Assembly (NCBI GenBank): GCA_002011745.1
Contig: MTOU01000011.1
Coordinates: forward strand, 1-62,455
DNA from: Nitrospirae bacterium JdFR-85
GTDB taxonomy: Bacteria > Nitrospirota > Thermodesulfovibrionia > Thermodesulfovibrionales > JdFR-85
Direction: 5' to 3'
DNA length: 62,455 nucleotides
Positions 36,135-45,620 of the stretch are shown here, one piece after another; positions within the stretch are counted from its first letter, which is position 1, and each line of letters starts with the position of its first letter. The translations under genes and the position numbers were made by a program. The notes beneath the pieces were generated by a model. That model made no database searches and had not been told where the DNA came from. It saw only the letters and a list, made by a program, of their open reading frames with translations.

Positions 36135-37382
36135 TCAGATATTTCTTCCATACCAGAGCAGACCTCTTCCAAAACTGAGATGTAGTGTCTGTTGAATATA
36201 CCCATGTGAGGTTTCCTGAAAAGGCACAAGTACAATCTCTACTGAAAGGGGCTTTACCTCTATACTATCAATTATGGGCAAAATCTCCTTTTTGGGTACA
36301 GCAAGATCGAAGATGCTTATTTTAACTGCCTCTATAGCCTCTGACTCTGGCAGATTAACTGTAAATATATACCCCTTGGGAAGAGCTAACTCTTTCTGAG
36401 TCTTCAACTGCGCCAAGGTGGCAGATTTTGATGCCCTTAAAAAATGGCGGGGTTGTATTTTGAAAGCAGGCACCCAGAAGGCAATCTCTTGGTTCTCCCA
36501 TTCACTCTTGATTACTTTGGGAAGGTTTGCAAACCTGACCAGGTCTGCATAACTGTTGAGTTGAACAGAAGATACATTGGCCTTTATCTTCCAGAAAGGA
36601 AGAAATATTGAGGCACCCCCTTCCTGAGGTACTACTGAGAACTCTATCTTCTTCAATCCAGACAAAGATGCTTCCCAGGCAGAATTACAGTTTCTACAGA
36701 AGAGCACCAGAGAATCCTTTTCACCCTTAAGGTCCCAGCCACAATAGGGACACAAGGTTGCGAGGAACCTCAGCCCCCAGTCTTTTGCTTTTGTGAAATC
36801 CAGTTGGGTTTCTCTGTTCAAAGGTACAATTGGTTTATCAGTGACAGCATCATAAAAAAAGTTGTTATTGATGTAGGTTGGTAAATAGATAACACTCATC
36901 GTCTCTCCAATAAAGGCACGGTGGAAGACGGTATTTCCTGCAGAAAGAGAAGGTTTCACCTTGAGTTTTTCTATCCTCTGAAACTTTGTCTCCATGGTAG
37001 AGAAGACACTTTTGAAGGGTTTATAAGAAACAAAAAAGTATCTATTCACATCCAAGGTTACATATCTAAGAGGCACTGCCTGGGGTCTTACTCCAAGTGA
37101 TACAGGCATTCCCTTTATATCAGCGGCAATGAGGGTAGTATCAACAATACGCTCTTCTGTCTTTTGTGCCTTACACGAGAATGTCATTCCCTTAAATCGC
37201 CAATAGGGAATAAGGATCAACTCCCTGTCTGTCCGCTTAGGCTGCATCCAGTAGTGGAATGTCTCCTTGGAAGTGATATAGAGCTTCACACGACAGAAGG
37301 CACACTCCAGCAGCCTGTCAGTTTCTTCGAGGGTCACAGGAGCGCTACACTGGGGACACTCATGTGATATTCTTAATTCCAA
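36135..37382 (-). CDS. Double zinc-ribbon protein of unknown function
   Basis: 415 residues from TTG 37382 (AAGAGG upstream). Two zinc ribbons are visible: CPQCSAPVTLEETDRLLECAFC at the N terminus and CPYCGWDLKGEKDSLVLFCRNC near residue 215. The rest is a repeated pattern with LIPYWRFKGM, VIYLPTYINNNFFYD, IFLPFWKIKANV and AFWVPAFKIQPRHF, similar in style to bacterial proteins that accompany SPFH/zinc-ribbon genes. It follows the SPFH gene by 28 bp on the same strand and is likely co-transcribed. No enzymatic motif. Confidence 0.7.
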   Translation of the reverse strand: MELRISHECPQCSAPVTLEETDRLLECAFCRVKLYITSKETFHYWMQPKRTDRELILIPYWRFKGMTFSCKAQKTEERIVDTTLIAADIKGMPVSLGVRPQAVPLRYVTLDVNRYFFVSYKPFKSVFSTMETKFQRIEKLKVKPSLSAGNTVFHRAFIGETMSVIYLPTYINNNFFYDAVTDKPIVPLNRETQLDFTKAKDWGLRFLATLCPYCGWDLKGEKDSLVLFCRNCNSAWEASLSGLKKIEFSVVPQEGGASIFLPFWKIKANVSSVQLNSYADLVRFANLPKVIKSEWENQEIAFWVPAFKIQPRHFLRASKSATLAQLKTQKELALPKGYIFTVNLPESEAIEAVKISIFDLAVPKKEILPIIDSIEVKPLSVEIVLVPFQETSHGYIQQTLHLSFGRGLLWYGRNI

Positions 37383-37410
37383 CCTCTCTGCCTCTTAGAA
37401 AAGAACTGAC

Positions 37411-38529
37411 CTAGAGTTTCTGGCCACACTGATTGCAGAAGACCGACTCAGGAAGATTCTTTGTACCACAATGAGGACAGGTCTTCTCAGCAGGCCTTTT
37501 CTCTACCTCTGTTCCACAGCGTATACAGAACCTTGCATGGGGTGGCAGGTTTTTACCACACTCAGGACACTGCTGAAACACCACAATCTGATGTCCGCAA
37601 TAGGAACAAAACCTTGCATCCACTGGAACAGGGTTATTACATTCTGGGCATTTTTGGGTCTCTTTTGAAACGGCTGCTCCAGACGCCTTCATAATCTCAG
37701 AGAACATCGCTGGCATCATAAATCCAAAACCCATCCCCATACCAGCACCTGCACTTGCCTGAGTCTCAGAGGCTTTCTCCATTGCCATCGCTGCCTTCAT
37801 CTTAAACAGACGATTAAGATCATCAAAGACATGGAGCTTGCTTTTGTCGTCTATCGCCTTTTGTACCTCAGGGGGTGGAGTGATGGAGTTTATATAGAGC
37901 TTTGTTAAACCGAGTCCATAGTGGCTGAAGTCCTCCTCAAGTCTCCTCTGGAGCCCTTCAGAGAGTTCATCATATCTGCCAGGCAGATTGAGAATAGTAT
38001 CAAGATGTTCACCAAGATGGTCATTAAACCGGGAAACTATTACACGGCTTAAATACTCTTCGATCTCTGCAGTGGTATACATCCCTTGAGTACCTACCAG
38101 TCTATTAATAAAAAGCACAGGCTGAAGCACCTGTATATTGAAGACACCAAAGGCCCTCAACCTAACAAGACCAAGTTCAGAGTCCCTGAAGGCTACAGGA
38201 TCTCTCGTCCCCCATTTCAGATTCGGAAAGACCTTCATGTTTACAAAATAGACTTCAGCCCTTAATGGACTGGTCATCCCCCATGGAATACTCAGTATCT
38301 TTGTAAGGATAGGGATGTTTGCTGTGGTGAGAGTGTGTCTACCAGGAGGAAAGGCATCATAGGCCTTTCCGTGGTAAAAGAGCACAGCTGCCTGACTCTC
38401 ACGAACGATTAACTGAGCGCCAAACTTTATCTCTCCTGAGCCCTTTTGTGGTATTCTGTAAACTATCTCATTGCCTGTCTGGTCAAACCACTCCAGTACT
38501 TCAAGAAAAACAATATTATCCTTTCCCAT
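37411..38529 (-). CDS. SPFH-domain protein with C-terminal zinc ribbons
   Basis: 372 residues. An SPFH/Band-7-like region (about 20-250; GAQLIVRESQAAVLFYHGKAYDAFPPGRHTL, typical of the YdjI or virion-core-like group) is followed by a Gly/Ala/Met helix and three zinc ribbons (CPECNNPV..FCSYCG, CPECGKNL..FCIRCG, CPHCGTKN..FCNQCG). GGAGG precedes the ATG. Such proteins assemble at membranes or as scaffolds. It is paired with the double zinc-ribbon gene downstream. Confidence 0.82.
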   Translation of the reverse strand: MGKDNIVFLEVLEWFDQTGNEIVYRIPQKGSGEIKFGAQLIVRESQAAVLFYHGKAYDAFPPGRHTLTTANIPILTKILSIPWGMTSPLRAEVYFVNMKVFPNLKWGTRDPVAFRDSELGLVRLRAFGVFNIQVLQPVLFINRLVGTQGMYTTAEIEEYLSRVIVSRFNDHLGEHLDTILNLPGRYDELSEGLQRRLEEDFSHYGLGLTKLYINSITPPPEVQKAIDDKSKLHVFDDLNRLFKMKAAMAMEKASETQASAGAGMGMGFGFMMPAMFSEIMKASGAAVSKETQKCPECNNPVPVDARFCSYCGHQIVVFQQCPECGKNLPPHARFCIRCGTEVEKRPAEKTCPHCGTKNLPESVFCNQCGQKL

Positions 38530-38648
38530 AGACCCTCCTATTTCAAAGTGAGGCTGGTCTCAATCCTCTGGAGAGAGCCAGCTTCTGAAGATCTCTCAAT
38601 TATAATATCTGGTAATTAAGGAGGAAAGTCAAGCTCCTGTGAAGGTAC

Positions 38649-39881
38649 CTATCCAGAAGTGCGAGGTTTTTGGAGAATGGCAGTAAGTAGAATTGCCAAT
38701 GCTACTGCTACAGCAGCCATGTAGAAACTACTTGAGAAACTATTCGTTTTTTCAGCAAGAACACCCGCCACAGCAGGTCCTGTTATCTGTCCAAGGCCAA
38801 ATATAAAGGTGATAATACCAAAGGCAGAAGATGCCCTCACAGAACCTACATAATCACCCACCACTGCCGCCATTATTGAGGGGATACTCCAGGCAACAAT
38901 TCCATAAAGCCCAATAGAAAGATAAAGAAACACTCCAGGGATTCGAGAGGCGATCAGGAGATAGGAAACCATCTGTATTGAGAAGACAGTTATAATACCT
39001 GCTTTCCTTCCTGCCCTATCGGAAAGGGTTCCGAAAAGAGGACCTGACAGAAGGCTCAGAAGCCCTATCCATGACCATAGATTACCAGCAACCGCCTCTG
39101 GCATTCCCCATTCTTTGACAAGACAGGTCACTATAAAGGTCGCATATATGACATAGGTGAAACCAAAAAGAAAGTATATTACACCAATGTGGTAGATTAC
39201 GAGTTCTTTAAAGACAGTTTTGTCTTTCTGAAGAGGTCCTTTTTGGTGGTTCTTGTCTTCAGGTTTAGCACCAAGGGGCTGTAGACCTAAATCCTCTGGT
39301 CTGTCCCGGAGTAAGATAACACAGACAACAGCAATCACTACCACAACCATTCCAAGCACAAGCCAGCCAGCTCTCCAGCCATCCGTAGGATTTATACTGT
39401 TCAGAAAAGGGATCAATTTTCCACTCAACAATAACCCCAGACCACTACCTATAACTATAAAACCCGCTGCCCTACCCCTTTTCTGTTTCTTGAACCATGA
39501 GGAAACCAACCCCATTATTGGCACATTTGAAGCCCCACTGCCAATACCTGTGAGCATGTAAAGTATGGCCACTGTAAGAACTCCATTGGCTGTACTGATA
39601 AGAGACATTGATACACCAACCAAGACAAGGGCAAGGAAGATAAGCCTTCTTGCACCAAATCTGCTCACAAGAAATCCACTCAAAAGTGCTGCAAAGAGGT
39701 ATCCTCCAAAATTAATTGTACTTATAAAACCCATCTCTGAATAACTAAGCTGCAGGGCCTCTCCCATTGATGGCAAGAGCATCCCTAAGGCGAACCTACC
39801 AAGGCCGATACATGCAAATACACCAAGACAGCCAGTAAGGACAATTATCCATCCATAGTGAAATTTTCTATATTTTTTCAT
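38649..39881 (-). CDS. Major facilitator superfamily transporter
   Basis: 410 residues from ATG 39881 (a GTG at 39893 is possible). About twelve membrane helices in two halves. The loop 2-3 motif (GFLVSRFGARRL), its second-half counterpart (GTLSDRAGRKAG) and a charged central loop around residue 200 are typical of MFS carriers, nearest in style to the oxalate/formate antiporter-like or YbfB-like group. Substrate unknown. Confidence 0.85.
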   Translation of the reverse strand: MKKYRKFHYGWIIVLTGCLGVFACIGLGRFALGMLLPSMGEALQLSYSEMGFISTINFGGYLFAALLSGFLVSRFGARRLIFLALVLVGVSMSLISTANGVLTVAILYMLTGIGSGASNVPIMGLVSSWFKKQKRGRAAGFIVIGSGLGLLLSGKLIPFLNSINPTDGWRAGWLVLGMVVVVIAVVCVILLRDRPEDLGLQPLGAKPEDKNHQKGPLQKDKTVFKELVIYHIGVIYFLFGFTYVIYATFIVTCLVKEWGMPEAVAGNLWSWIGLLSLLSGPLFGTLSDRAGRKAGIITVFSIQMVSYLLIASRIPGVFLYLSIGLYGIVAWSIPSIMAAVVGDYVGSVRASSAFGIITFIFGLGQITGPAVAGVLAEKTNSFSSSFYMAAVAVALAILLTAILQKPRTSG

Positions 39882-39978
39882 CCAAGGTTTCACACTAAGA
39901 GAATATTACCATAAAGTGAAGATGCATTTAAAATCATACTTGTTAATTTATGATCTTTTCTGTCATAATCACTCCTAA

Positions 39979-41133
39979 ATGGGGTTTAACAAAATAAAAT
40001 TCCTTAAATATGTAGATAAAGTACTGGGAAAGCCTCTTGTTTACCTCCTTCCAAGCCTTTATAAATCCGGAATGAATATACAGCGTTCAGCAAAGAGAAT
40101 ACTGATTATCAGGCCAGGTGGCATAGGAGATGCTGTTCTGCTTCTGCCAGCGATTAAAATGTTGAAAAACTCTCTGACAGAAGCAGAAATAGATATTCTA
40201 TGTGAAAAGAGAAATTTCAGCATATTTCAACTTTCAAAAGAAATAAGCAGCCTTTATCTCTATGACAGAGATATGGAGTTATTAAAATGCCTAAGGAACA
40301 AATACGGCATTGTCATTGATACTGAACAGTGGCACAGGTTATCAGCAGTAGTGGCACGACTGACGGGAGCACCTATAAGAGTAGGGTTTAATACAAATGA
40401 GCGTGCTAAGATGTTTACCCATCCCATTCCATACAGTCATGATGATTATGAGGTATACAGTTTCCTGCGGCTAATAAGACCTATAATTGGCAGCCTTGGT
40501 GTAGAGGTAAATTGGCGGCCAGTATTTAACCCTAACAGTACATTTATTGATCCAGAAGAAGAGACGGTGGACAGAGATGTGCTTACAATAGTAGAAGAAG
40601 CCCTAAGTAGATGGCCAAAGGGGCTTGTAGCCATAAGTCCTGGTGCCACAGTTGAAGAAAGAAGATGGGGAGGCAACAGATATGGCAGACTGGCAGAGAG
40701 ACTTGCTGAGGAAGGATATGGTATTCTGATACTTGGAACAAAGGCAGAAAAAGGGGATGCAGAAAGGATGCTGACCTTTGCAGAAGAATGTATAGACCTT
40801 ACAGGCAAGACTGATCTCAAGGCAGCTGCATTTATACTAAAAAAATGCAGACTCTTCATAGGGCCTGATTCAGGACTACTGCATATTGCATATGCCGTAG
40901 GTACCCCGACAGTTTCTCTATTCGGTTCAGGTATCCAGAAGAAATGGGCACCAAGGGGCCATAGACACATAGTAATCAATAAAGGATTACCTTGCAGTCC
41001 CTGCACCAAGTTTGGGTATACTCCTAAATGTAAAAAAGGTGTTGTTTGTCTGAAAGATATTGAGGTCGATGAGGTCTTTCAATCAGCAATGAGGCTTTTA
41101 CATAATGGAGAGAGGAATGAAACCTCTGGTTAG
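39979..41133 (+). CDS. Glycosyltransferase family 9 (heptosyltransferase-like)
   Basis: 384 residues. RILIIRPGGIGDAVLLLPAI near residue 35 and the C-terminal domain AISPGA ... LTGKTDLKAAAFILKKCRLFIGPDSGLLHIAYAVGTPTVSLFG match ADP-heptose:LPS heptosyltransferases (GT9). A C-terminal cysteine run (CSPCTKFGYTPKCKKGVVCL) is common in this group. It probably adds a sugar to a lipopolysaccharide core. It overlaps the next gene by 17 bp. Confidence 0.87.
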   Translation: MGFNKIKFLKYVDKVLGKPLVYLLPSLYKSGMNIQRSAKRILIIRPGGIGDAVLLLPAIKMLKNSLTEAEIDILCEKRNFSIFQLSKEISSLYLYDRDMELLKCLRNKYGIVIDTEQWHRLSAVVARLTGAPIRVGFNTNERAKMFTHPIPYSHDDYEVYSFLRLIRPIIGSLGVEVNWRPVFNPNSTFIDPEEETVDRDVLTIVEEALSRWPKGLVAISPGATVEERRWGGNRYGRLAERLAEEGYGILILGTKAEKGDAERMLTFAEECIDLTGKTDLKAAAFILKKCRLFIGPDSGLLHIAYAVGTPTVSLFGSGIQKKWAPRGHRHIVINKGLPCSPCTKFGYTPKCKKGVVCLKDIEVDEVFQSAMRLLHNGERNETSG

Positions 41134-42016
41134 CGTGGTTTTGAGTGTATATAAAAATACCAATCTCGAGTTTTTCAAACAGGCAATTGATAGTCTTCTG
41201 ACACAGACCTTCAAAGACTTCGAAATAGTACTGATAATAGATGGAGAAATACCCTTTCCTTTGAAAGAGTATATTAATAGTATACAGAAGAAGGATTTTA
41301 TTAGAGTGTTTAAAAATCCTGTTAACAAGGGACTGGCATTTTCATTAAACAAAGGTATAAAAGAGGCAAGAGGCGAGTATATTGCAAGAATGGATGATGA
41401 TGAGATATGTGTTCCGGAGAGGTTGGAGGTTCAATACAGAGTTATGGAGGAAACAGGTTGTGATATATGTTTTTCAAACTCCTGTTTCATTGATGCCTGT
41501 GGGAGAAGACTTTCAATCCTCTATTCAAATAAATTTATTGAAGAATTAAGAAACCTTCTTAAAGACAGATACAAATTTCTTAAAAAAATAATTGTTGATA
41601 ATTTTATCATGCATCCCTCTGTTATGTTCAAAAAAGAAAGAATCTTAGAAATCAGTGGATACAATGAGCATCTGAAACCCCATGATCATGAACTTTGGAT
41701 TAAGGCCATTTTACACAATTTAAGTTTTGAAGTCATTAGTGAACCACTGATACATATCAGAGTGCCTCAGCAGAAGGACTACAAAAGTAGAGTAAATAAA
41801 ATAAGAAGTTATTTTGTCTGGAGTGGCTCTTTAATAAGAAGGCAAAAGAGAGAGATAATCAATGCTGGAAGAAATTATTTAGAAAAATTCTTCTTAGAAA
41901 TAGCCTGCAGAAAGGTTTTGTGTAAAGCAATTATTCTTCAAAAAACCCCTTTAAAAGGACTTTATTTTTTAGCATGGCTAAGAGATTACCTGATAGGATA
42001 TAGGACTACCCGATAG
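41117..42016 (+). CDS. Glycosyltransferase family 2
   Basis: 299 residues from ATG 41117, preceded by GGAGAGAGG. VSVVLSVYKNTNLEFFKQAIDSLLTQT, ARGEYIARMDDDEICVPERL (DxD-type nucleotide-sugar site) and MHPSVMFKK are classical GT2 motifs. It is translationally coupled to the GT9 gene and likely builds surface polysaccharide. Confidence 0.87.
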   Translation: MKPLVSVVLSVYKNTNLEFFKQAIDSLLTQTFKDFEIVLIIDGEIPFPLKEYINSIQKKDFIRVFKNPVNKGLAFSLNKGIKEARGEYIARMDDDEICVPERLEVQYRVMEETGCDICFSNSCFIDACGRRLSILYSNKFIEELRNLLKDRYKFLKKIIVDNFIMHPSVMFKKERILEISGYNEHLKPHDHELWIKAILHNLSFEVISEPLIHIRVPQQKDYKSRVNKIRSYFVWSGSLIRRQKREIINAGRNYLEKFFLEIACRKVLCKAIILQKTPLKGLYFLAWLRDYLIGYRTTR

Positions 42017-42049
42017 CATTTTTTCATAAGTACTCTTCAACGTTATACT

Positions 42050-42988
42050 TTATTTATGAGTTTTATAATAGCTAAGTAAAATCCATGTTATAATTCCAAC
42101 AGCAAGCTTCTTAAGAAAAGACATCTTTTGTTTCCATTCCTCATCTGAGCAAATGGCAATTTCACCTTGTTTAAACCGAAAGGGATTACCTGAGACAGTA
42201 TGGTCAACTCCCATTTTGAGTGTTTTTTCCTCGATAAAAAACTTTAAATCATTATATGTAGTTCCTATCCAATTGATAATTCCTTCAACTGTATCCTTAG
42301 GGAGAGCAGTTAATCTTTCATATAATACCAATTTATAGTAATCCGCCTTCTTCTTCAATAATTGAGTAAACAGATTGAACAGTATCCATTCTTTAACAGC
42401 TTCTAAAAGCCCTCTCTGATGCATATAAGCTTCTGTCCAATATATCTCCGGACGTACTTTCTTCCGCTGCCAGGAATATGCTACAGCCCGACTGTCACGG
42501 ACAAGATGGATAACATACAACTCAACCCCGGGTATCTCTCTCAGAATAAAACCATGGTCTGGTATTTTTGAAGAATCAATCAGAACATTACACCCCGAAA
42601 CTTTAGCAATAGATTTATAGAGTCTTTCTAAAATGCTAACATATTCTGTTAATCTATCCTGATAATTCTTCAAACGAAATTTTGGAAAAGCCAGTTGTGG
42701 TATATATCTAAGTCGGGATACGGATCTCTGTAATTTTATTAAATTTTTTACATCTGAATGGCCTAACTTGCCAAATGTCTCTTCTATGACCTTTTTCCAA
42801 AAATCACATAGCCTAAAGGGCTGTCCACATCCACAAAGTTGGTTCTCAGCCAAACTCCTCTCCCATAAGTGAAACATCTCTCCCAAGGAAAAAAAACCCT
42901 CTGTCTGCCCTAACATACGATCTAATAATGTGCTTCCACTGCGACTTGCACCTCCAATAAATACTAACTTTATTTTAGAATCATTCAT
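42050..42988 (-). CDS. Sulfotransferase-family protein
   Basis: 312 residues from ATG 42988. The PAPS-binding P-loop-like IGGASRSGSTLLDRMLGQ near residue 10 and the 3'-phosphate motif IHLVRDSRAVAYSWQRKK match the Sulfotransfer_3 family. It would transfer sulfate to a carbohydrate, agreeing with its location among polysaccharide genes. It converges on the GT2 gene. Confidence 0.82.
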   Translation of the reverse strand: MNDSKIKLVFIGGASRSGSTLLDRMLGQTEGFFSLGEMFHLWERSLAENQLCGCGQPFRLCDFWKKVIEETFGKLGHSDVKNLIKLQRSVSRLRYIPQLAFPKFRLKNYQDRLTEYVSILERLYKSIAKVSGCNVLIDSSKIPDHGFILREIPGVELYVIHLVRDSRAVAYSWQRKKVRPEIYWTEAYMHQRGLLEAVKEWILFNLFTQLLKKKADYYKLVLYERLTALPKDTVEGIINWIGTTYNDLKFFIEEKTLKMGVDHTVSGNPFRFKQGEIAICSDEEWKQKMSFLKKLAVGIITWILLSYYKTHK

Positions 42989-43044
42989 ATATAAGACCCA
43001 CCTACAGAAAGATGTAATCAAGATAAATCATTAAAGACAGTCCT

Positions 43045-44316
43045 TTATTTATCTTTGTCGTATTTTGTCAACTTTAAATAAGATAACATACACAAAAGGA
43101 GTAGAGCAAAGAAAGTTGCCAAAGGGATTCCCTTTAACCCTATTTTCAATACCACTAAGAAATAATAATCTAATATAAAGTTTAAAATAATTGTAAAAAA
43201 TGCTATTATTGCAACAGGTTTAAAAATCTTTTTAATCTGATATGTACGAAAGAATATAGGCCATAAAGCCATGAGTGGAAGACTTAAGGAATAAAATTTT
43301 GTAGCCTCAGTAGTCAATTGTAAATCTACGAATGAAAAAGCACCGTAGTTAAAAAGGGTTTTTATAATAAAAGGAGAAAAAAGGAAGATTGCCCCAGCAA
43401 GAGGAATATTAAATAGCAAGATCCTTTTAATATAGAAATTCAACCTGTCTAACCTTCCCTCCACTTCAGAAAGGGGAGTTATAAGGATATTTTCTGTCTT
43501 TACTATCCTCAGTGGTACAGTAGAAACTAACCAGCCATAATAAAGAGCTGTCACACTCTTAGAAGGTAAAAGTGATGCAAAGGCTCTATCTGTTAACACA
43601 AGAAGATGAAATAAACTGAACAAAATGGCAAGATAAAAAAAATGTTTTAAGATATCTTTCATCTCCTTGTTTAAAAAAATTTTAAAGTGAAAATATTCCT
43701 TAGATATGACAACCAAATAAAGGGTAGAAACTATCTGAGATAAAGAGAAGGCTATAGGCAAAACCAAAACATTCTTAAAAGTTAATAGACCGATGGTGAT
43801 AAGAATAAAACCTAAAAAAACATTTAGGAAATCGGCTATGAAGAAAGGGGTAAAGCTTTTCAGGCTTCTCAAGATGGCTCCAGCGTGATGAAAGAAAAAA
43901 GAAAAAAACATCCATGGAAGGAGTATAAAATAAGATAGTTTTAGAAGATATCTCGTATCTTCTTTAAATCCTACGGGTATCTTAGATAGTAAAGGATAAA
44001 GTACAATAGCAAGTATCAGAATAACACATGACAGTAGTAATGTAAAACTCAGCAAGATCTCACTTGAACGATGGAATTCTTTTTTATCTTTTCGTGCTCT
44101 AACAAGAGTAGGAACTCCAATAGAATCAAAGATATTTATAAATGTCATAAAAATCCCCATCAACCCAAGAGCCATAAAAAAGGCATCAGTTTTGTAGGAA
44201 AATCCTAACAGGACTGCAATTACCCATGTCTGTAAATATCCAAACCCTCTCGCAAATATATTGATTAAGGAAGATTTTAAGAGAGCCTCTTTTACAGTTT
44301 CAGGAGTTATTTTCAT
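43045..44316 (-). CDS. MurJ/Wzx-type lipid-linked oligosaccharide flippase
   Basis: 423 residues from ATG 44316, with about twelve to fourteen membrane helices. The start SLINIFARGFGYLQTWVIAVLLGFSYKTDAFFMAL matches the MOP-superfamily MurJ/MviN branch. MurJ itself is usually longer (about 500), so a polysaccharide flippase role is more likely than peptidoglycan. It overlaps the GT4 gene by 17 bp. Confidence 0.8.
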   Translation of the reverse strand: MKITPETVKEALLKSSLINIFARGFGYLQTWVIAVLLGFSYKTDAFFMALGLMGIFMTFINIFDSIGVPTLVRARKDKKEFHRSSEILLSFTLLLSCVILILAIVLYPLLSKIPVGFKEDTRYLLKLSYFILLPWMFFSFFFHHAGAILRSLKSFTPFFIADFLNVFLGFILITIGLLTFKNVLVLPIAFSLSQIVSTLYLVVISKEYFHFKIFLNKEMKDILKHFFYLAILFSLFHLLVLTDRAFASLLPSKSVTALYYGWLVSTVPLRIVKTENILITPLSEVEGRLDRLNFYIKRILLFNIPLAGAIFLFSPFIIKTLFNYGAFSFVDLQLTTEATKFYSLSLPLMALWPIFFRTYQIKKIFKPVAIIAFFTIILNFILDYYFLVVLKIGLKGIPLATFFALLLLCMLSYLKLTKYDKDK

Positions 44317-45355
44317 AAGTTCCTTTTTTCTCAAGTATCTTCTCAAACTTTTCACTCTGGTCTTTAAAATTATACTGCTTTACTAAAATAAATGCATTTC
44401 TGAGTAGTGTAGATAACAGATCATCATCATAAAAGACCTTTAGAACACCCTCTGAAAGACTCTCTACATCTTCTATCTCAGAAACCCATGCATTCTCCAT
44501 ATGAGTTACAATACTCACAGCCTTTGTAGTAACAACTGGACACCCACAGGCCATAGCCTCTAATACAAAAAGTGGTAGTCCTTCATGTCTGGAAGGATAG
44601 AGAAACAAATCCGCGCTACTGAGAACATCTCTCAACTTAGTCTCATCAACATAACCAAAGTTCCTCACCCTGTATGGCAGCAGTCCACTGTCTACTTTAT
44701 CTCCAACCACCCATATCTCAAGAGAGTTTTTATTAATCTTATTACTGAGCTCTGAGATTACCTTTAGGGCTATATCCAGTCCTTTCCGATAGTCCTTTCT
44801 TCCAAAAATCAGGATAGCCTTTCTATCCTCCTTTAACTTAAGTAATGAGGGCTCTGGGTTGGGAAAAAAGACCTCAAGGTCTATCCCATTATGGACAACA
44901 TAAAGGTTGTTTTTACTATATTTGCTTAATTCATCTTTCAGTGAATCTGAAACAGCAATACAAGGAATCTTAAACATCCTGAGACCTATAAAATATACCA
45001 GTGCTATCAAACCCTTTCTAAGAATATCATTATAATAAGAGACATCATAATCCTGGGCAAAGTATAGCACCCTTTTGTAATTTCTAATACTCAACAACAC
45101 CGCCATTACAATTATATCAGCAATGATTAAGTCAGCCTTGATCTTATTCACAATAGCCCATAAAATAGTACCCGTTTTATGTCTATATGGGATCTTCTCT
45201 ATCTTTACCTTAGATGATATATAAAGATGTGAATTGAAAATGTTTGTAACAATTCTAACTTTATGACCCTTTTCTGCAAGATGGTTGGCATACAAAACCA
45301 CCATCTTGTCTCCACCCCGATTCAGTAGACTATGTCTATAAAAAACAATCTCCAT
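44300..45355 (-). CDS. Glycosyltransferase family 4
   Basis: 351 residues. The acceptor half contains NRGGDKMVVLYANHLAEKGHKVRIVTN; the donor half has ILIFGRKDYRKGLDIAL, LRDVLSSADLFLYPSRHEGLPLFVLEAMACGCPVVTT (E-x7-E motif). This is a GT-B retaining transferase. It is the first gene of a two-gene unit with the flippase. Confidence 0.9.
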   Translation of the reverse strand: MEIVFYRHSLLNRGGDKMVVLYANHLAEKGHKVRIVTNIFNSHLYISSKVKIEKIPYRHKTGTILWAIVNKIKADLIIADIIVMAVLLSIRNYKRVLYFAQDYDVSYYNDILRKGLIALVYFIGLRMFKIPCIAVSDSLKDELSKYSKNNLYVVHNGIDLEVFFPNPEPSLLKLKEDRKAILIFGRKDYRKGLDIALKVISELSNKINKNSLEIWVVGDKVDSGLLPYRVRNFGYVDETKLRDVLSSADLFLYPSRHEGLPLFVLEAMACGCPVVTTKAVSIVTHMENAWVSEIEDVESLSEGVLKVFYDDDLLSTLLRNAFILVKQYNFKDQSEKFEKILEKKGTYENNS

Positions 45356-45449
45356 CTCTAATTATAATACACTATACAATAACAGACTGGATTATGTATT
45401 ATAGTTTTAGAAACCGGAAAATCTATCCCTTAGTGAGGTTGGCTAAAGA

Positions 45450-45620
45450 ATGATAGAACTCTTTGGTAAGAATGTGATTGTAGAAGCCAATGGTATTATA
45501 TACAGAGGTGTGCTCGTGGAGATAAATGAAATGGAGGTACATCTACAGACAGAGATGGGATGGATAACCATTCCTGTAGAAAATGTAAATAACATAACAG
45601 AAGACACAGAAACACTCTAA
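45450..45620 (+). CDS. Small LSm/SH3-like protein, 56 residues
   Basis: ATG 45450 to TAA 45620. The sequence LFGKNVIVEANGIIYRGVLVEINEMEVHLQTE followed by WITIPVENVNNI alternates strands like an Sm/SH3 barrel. GAGGT lies about 12 nt upstream. It overlaps the convergent rsmE stop by 4 bp. No named family is certain, but the pattern is not random. Confidence 0.5.
   Translation: MIELFGKNVIVEANGIIYRGVLVEINEMEVHLQTEMGWITIPVENVNNITEDTETL

Noticed and set aside
41117-45355. A complete O-antigen or capsule locus
   Set aside because: Only transferases, a sulfotransferase and a flippase are present; no polymerase, ligase or nucleotide-sugar synthesis genes are seen.
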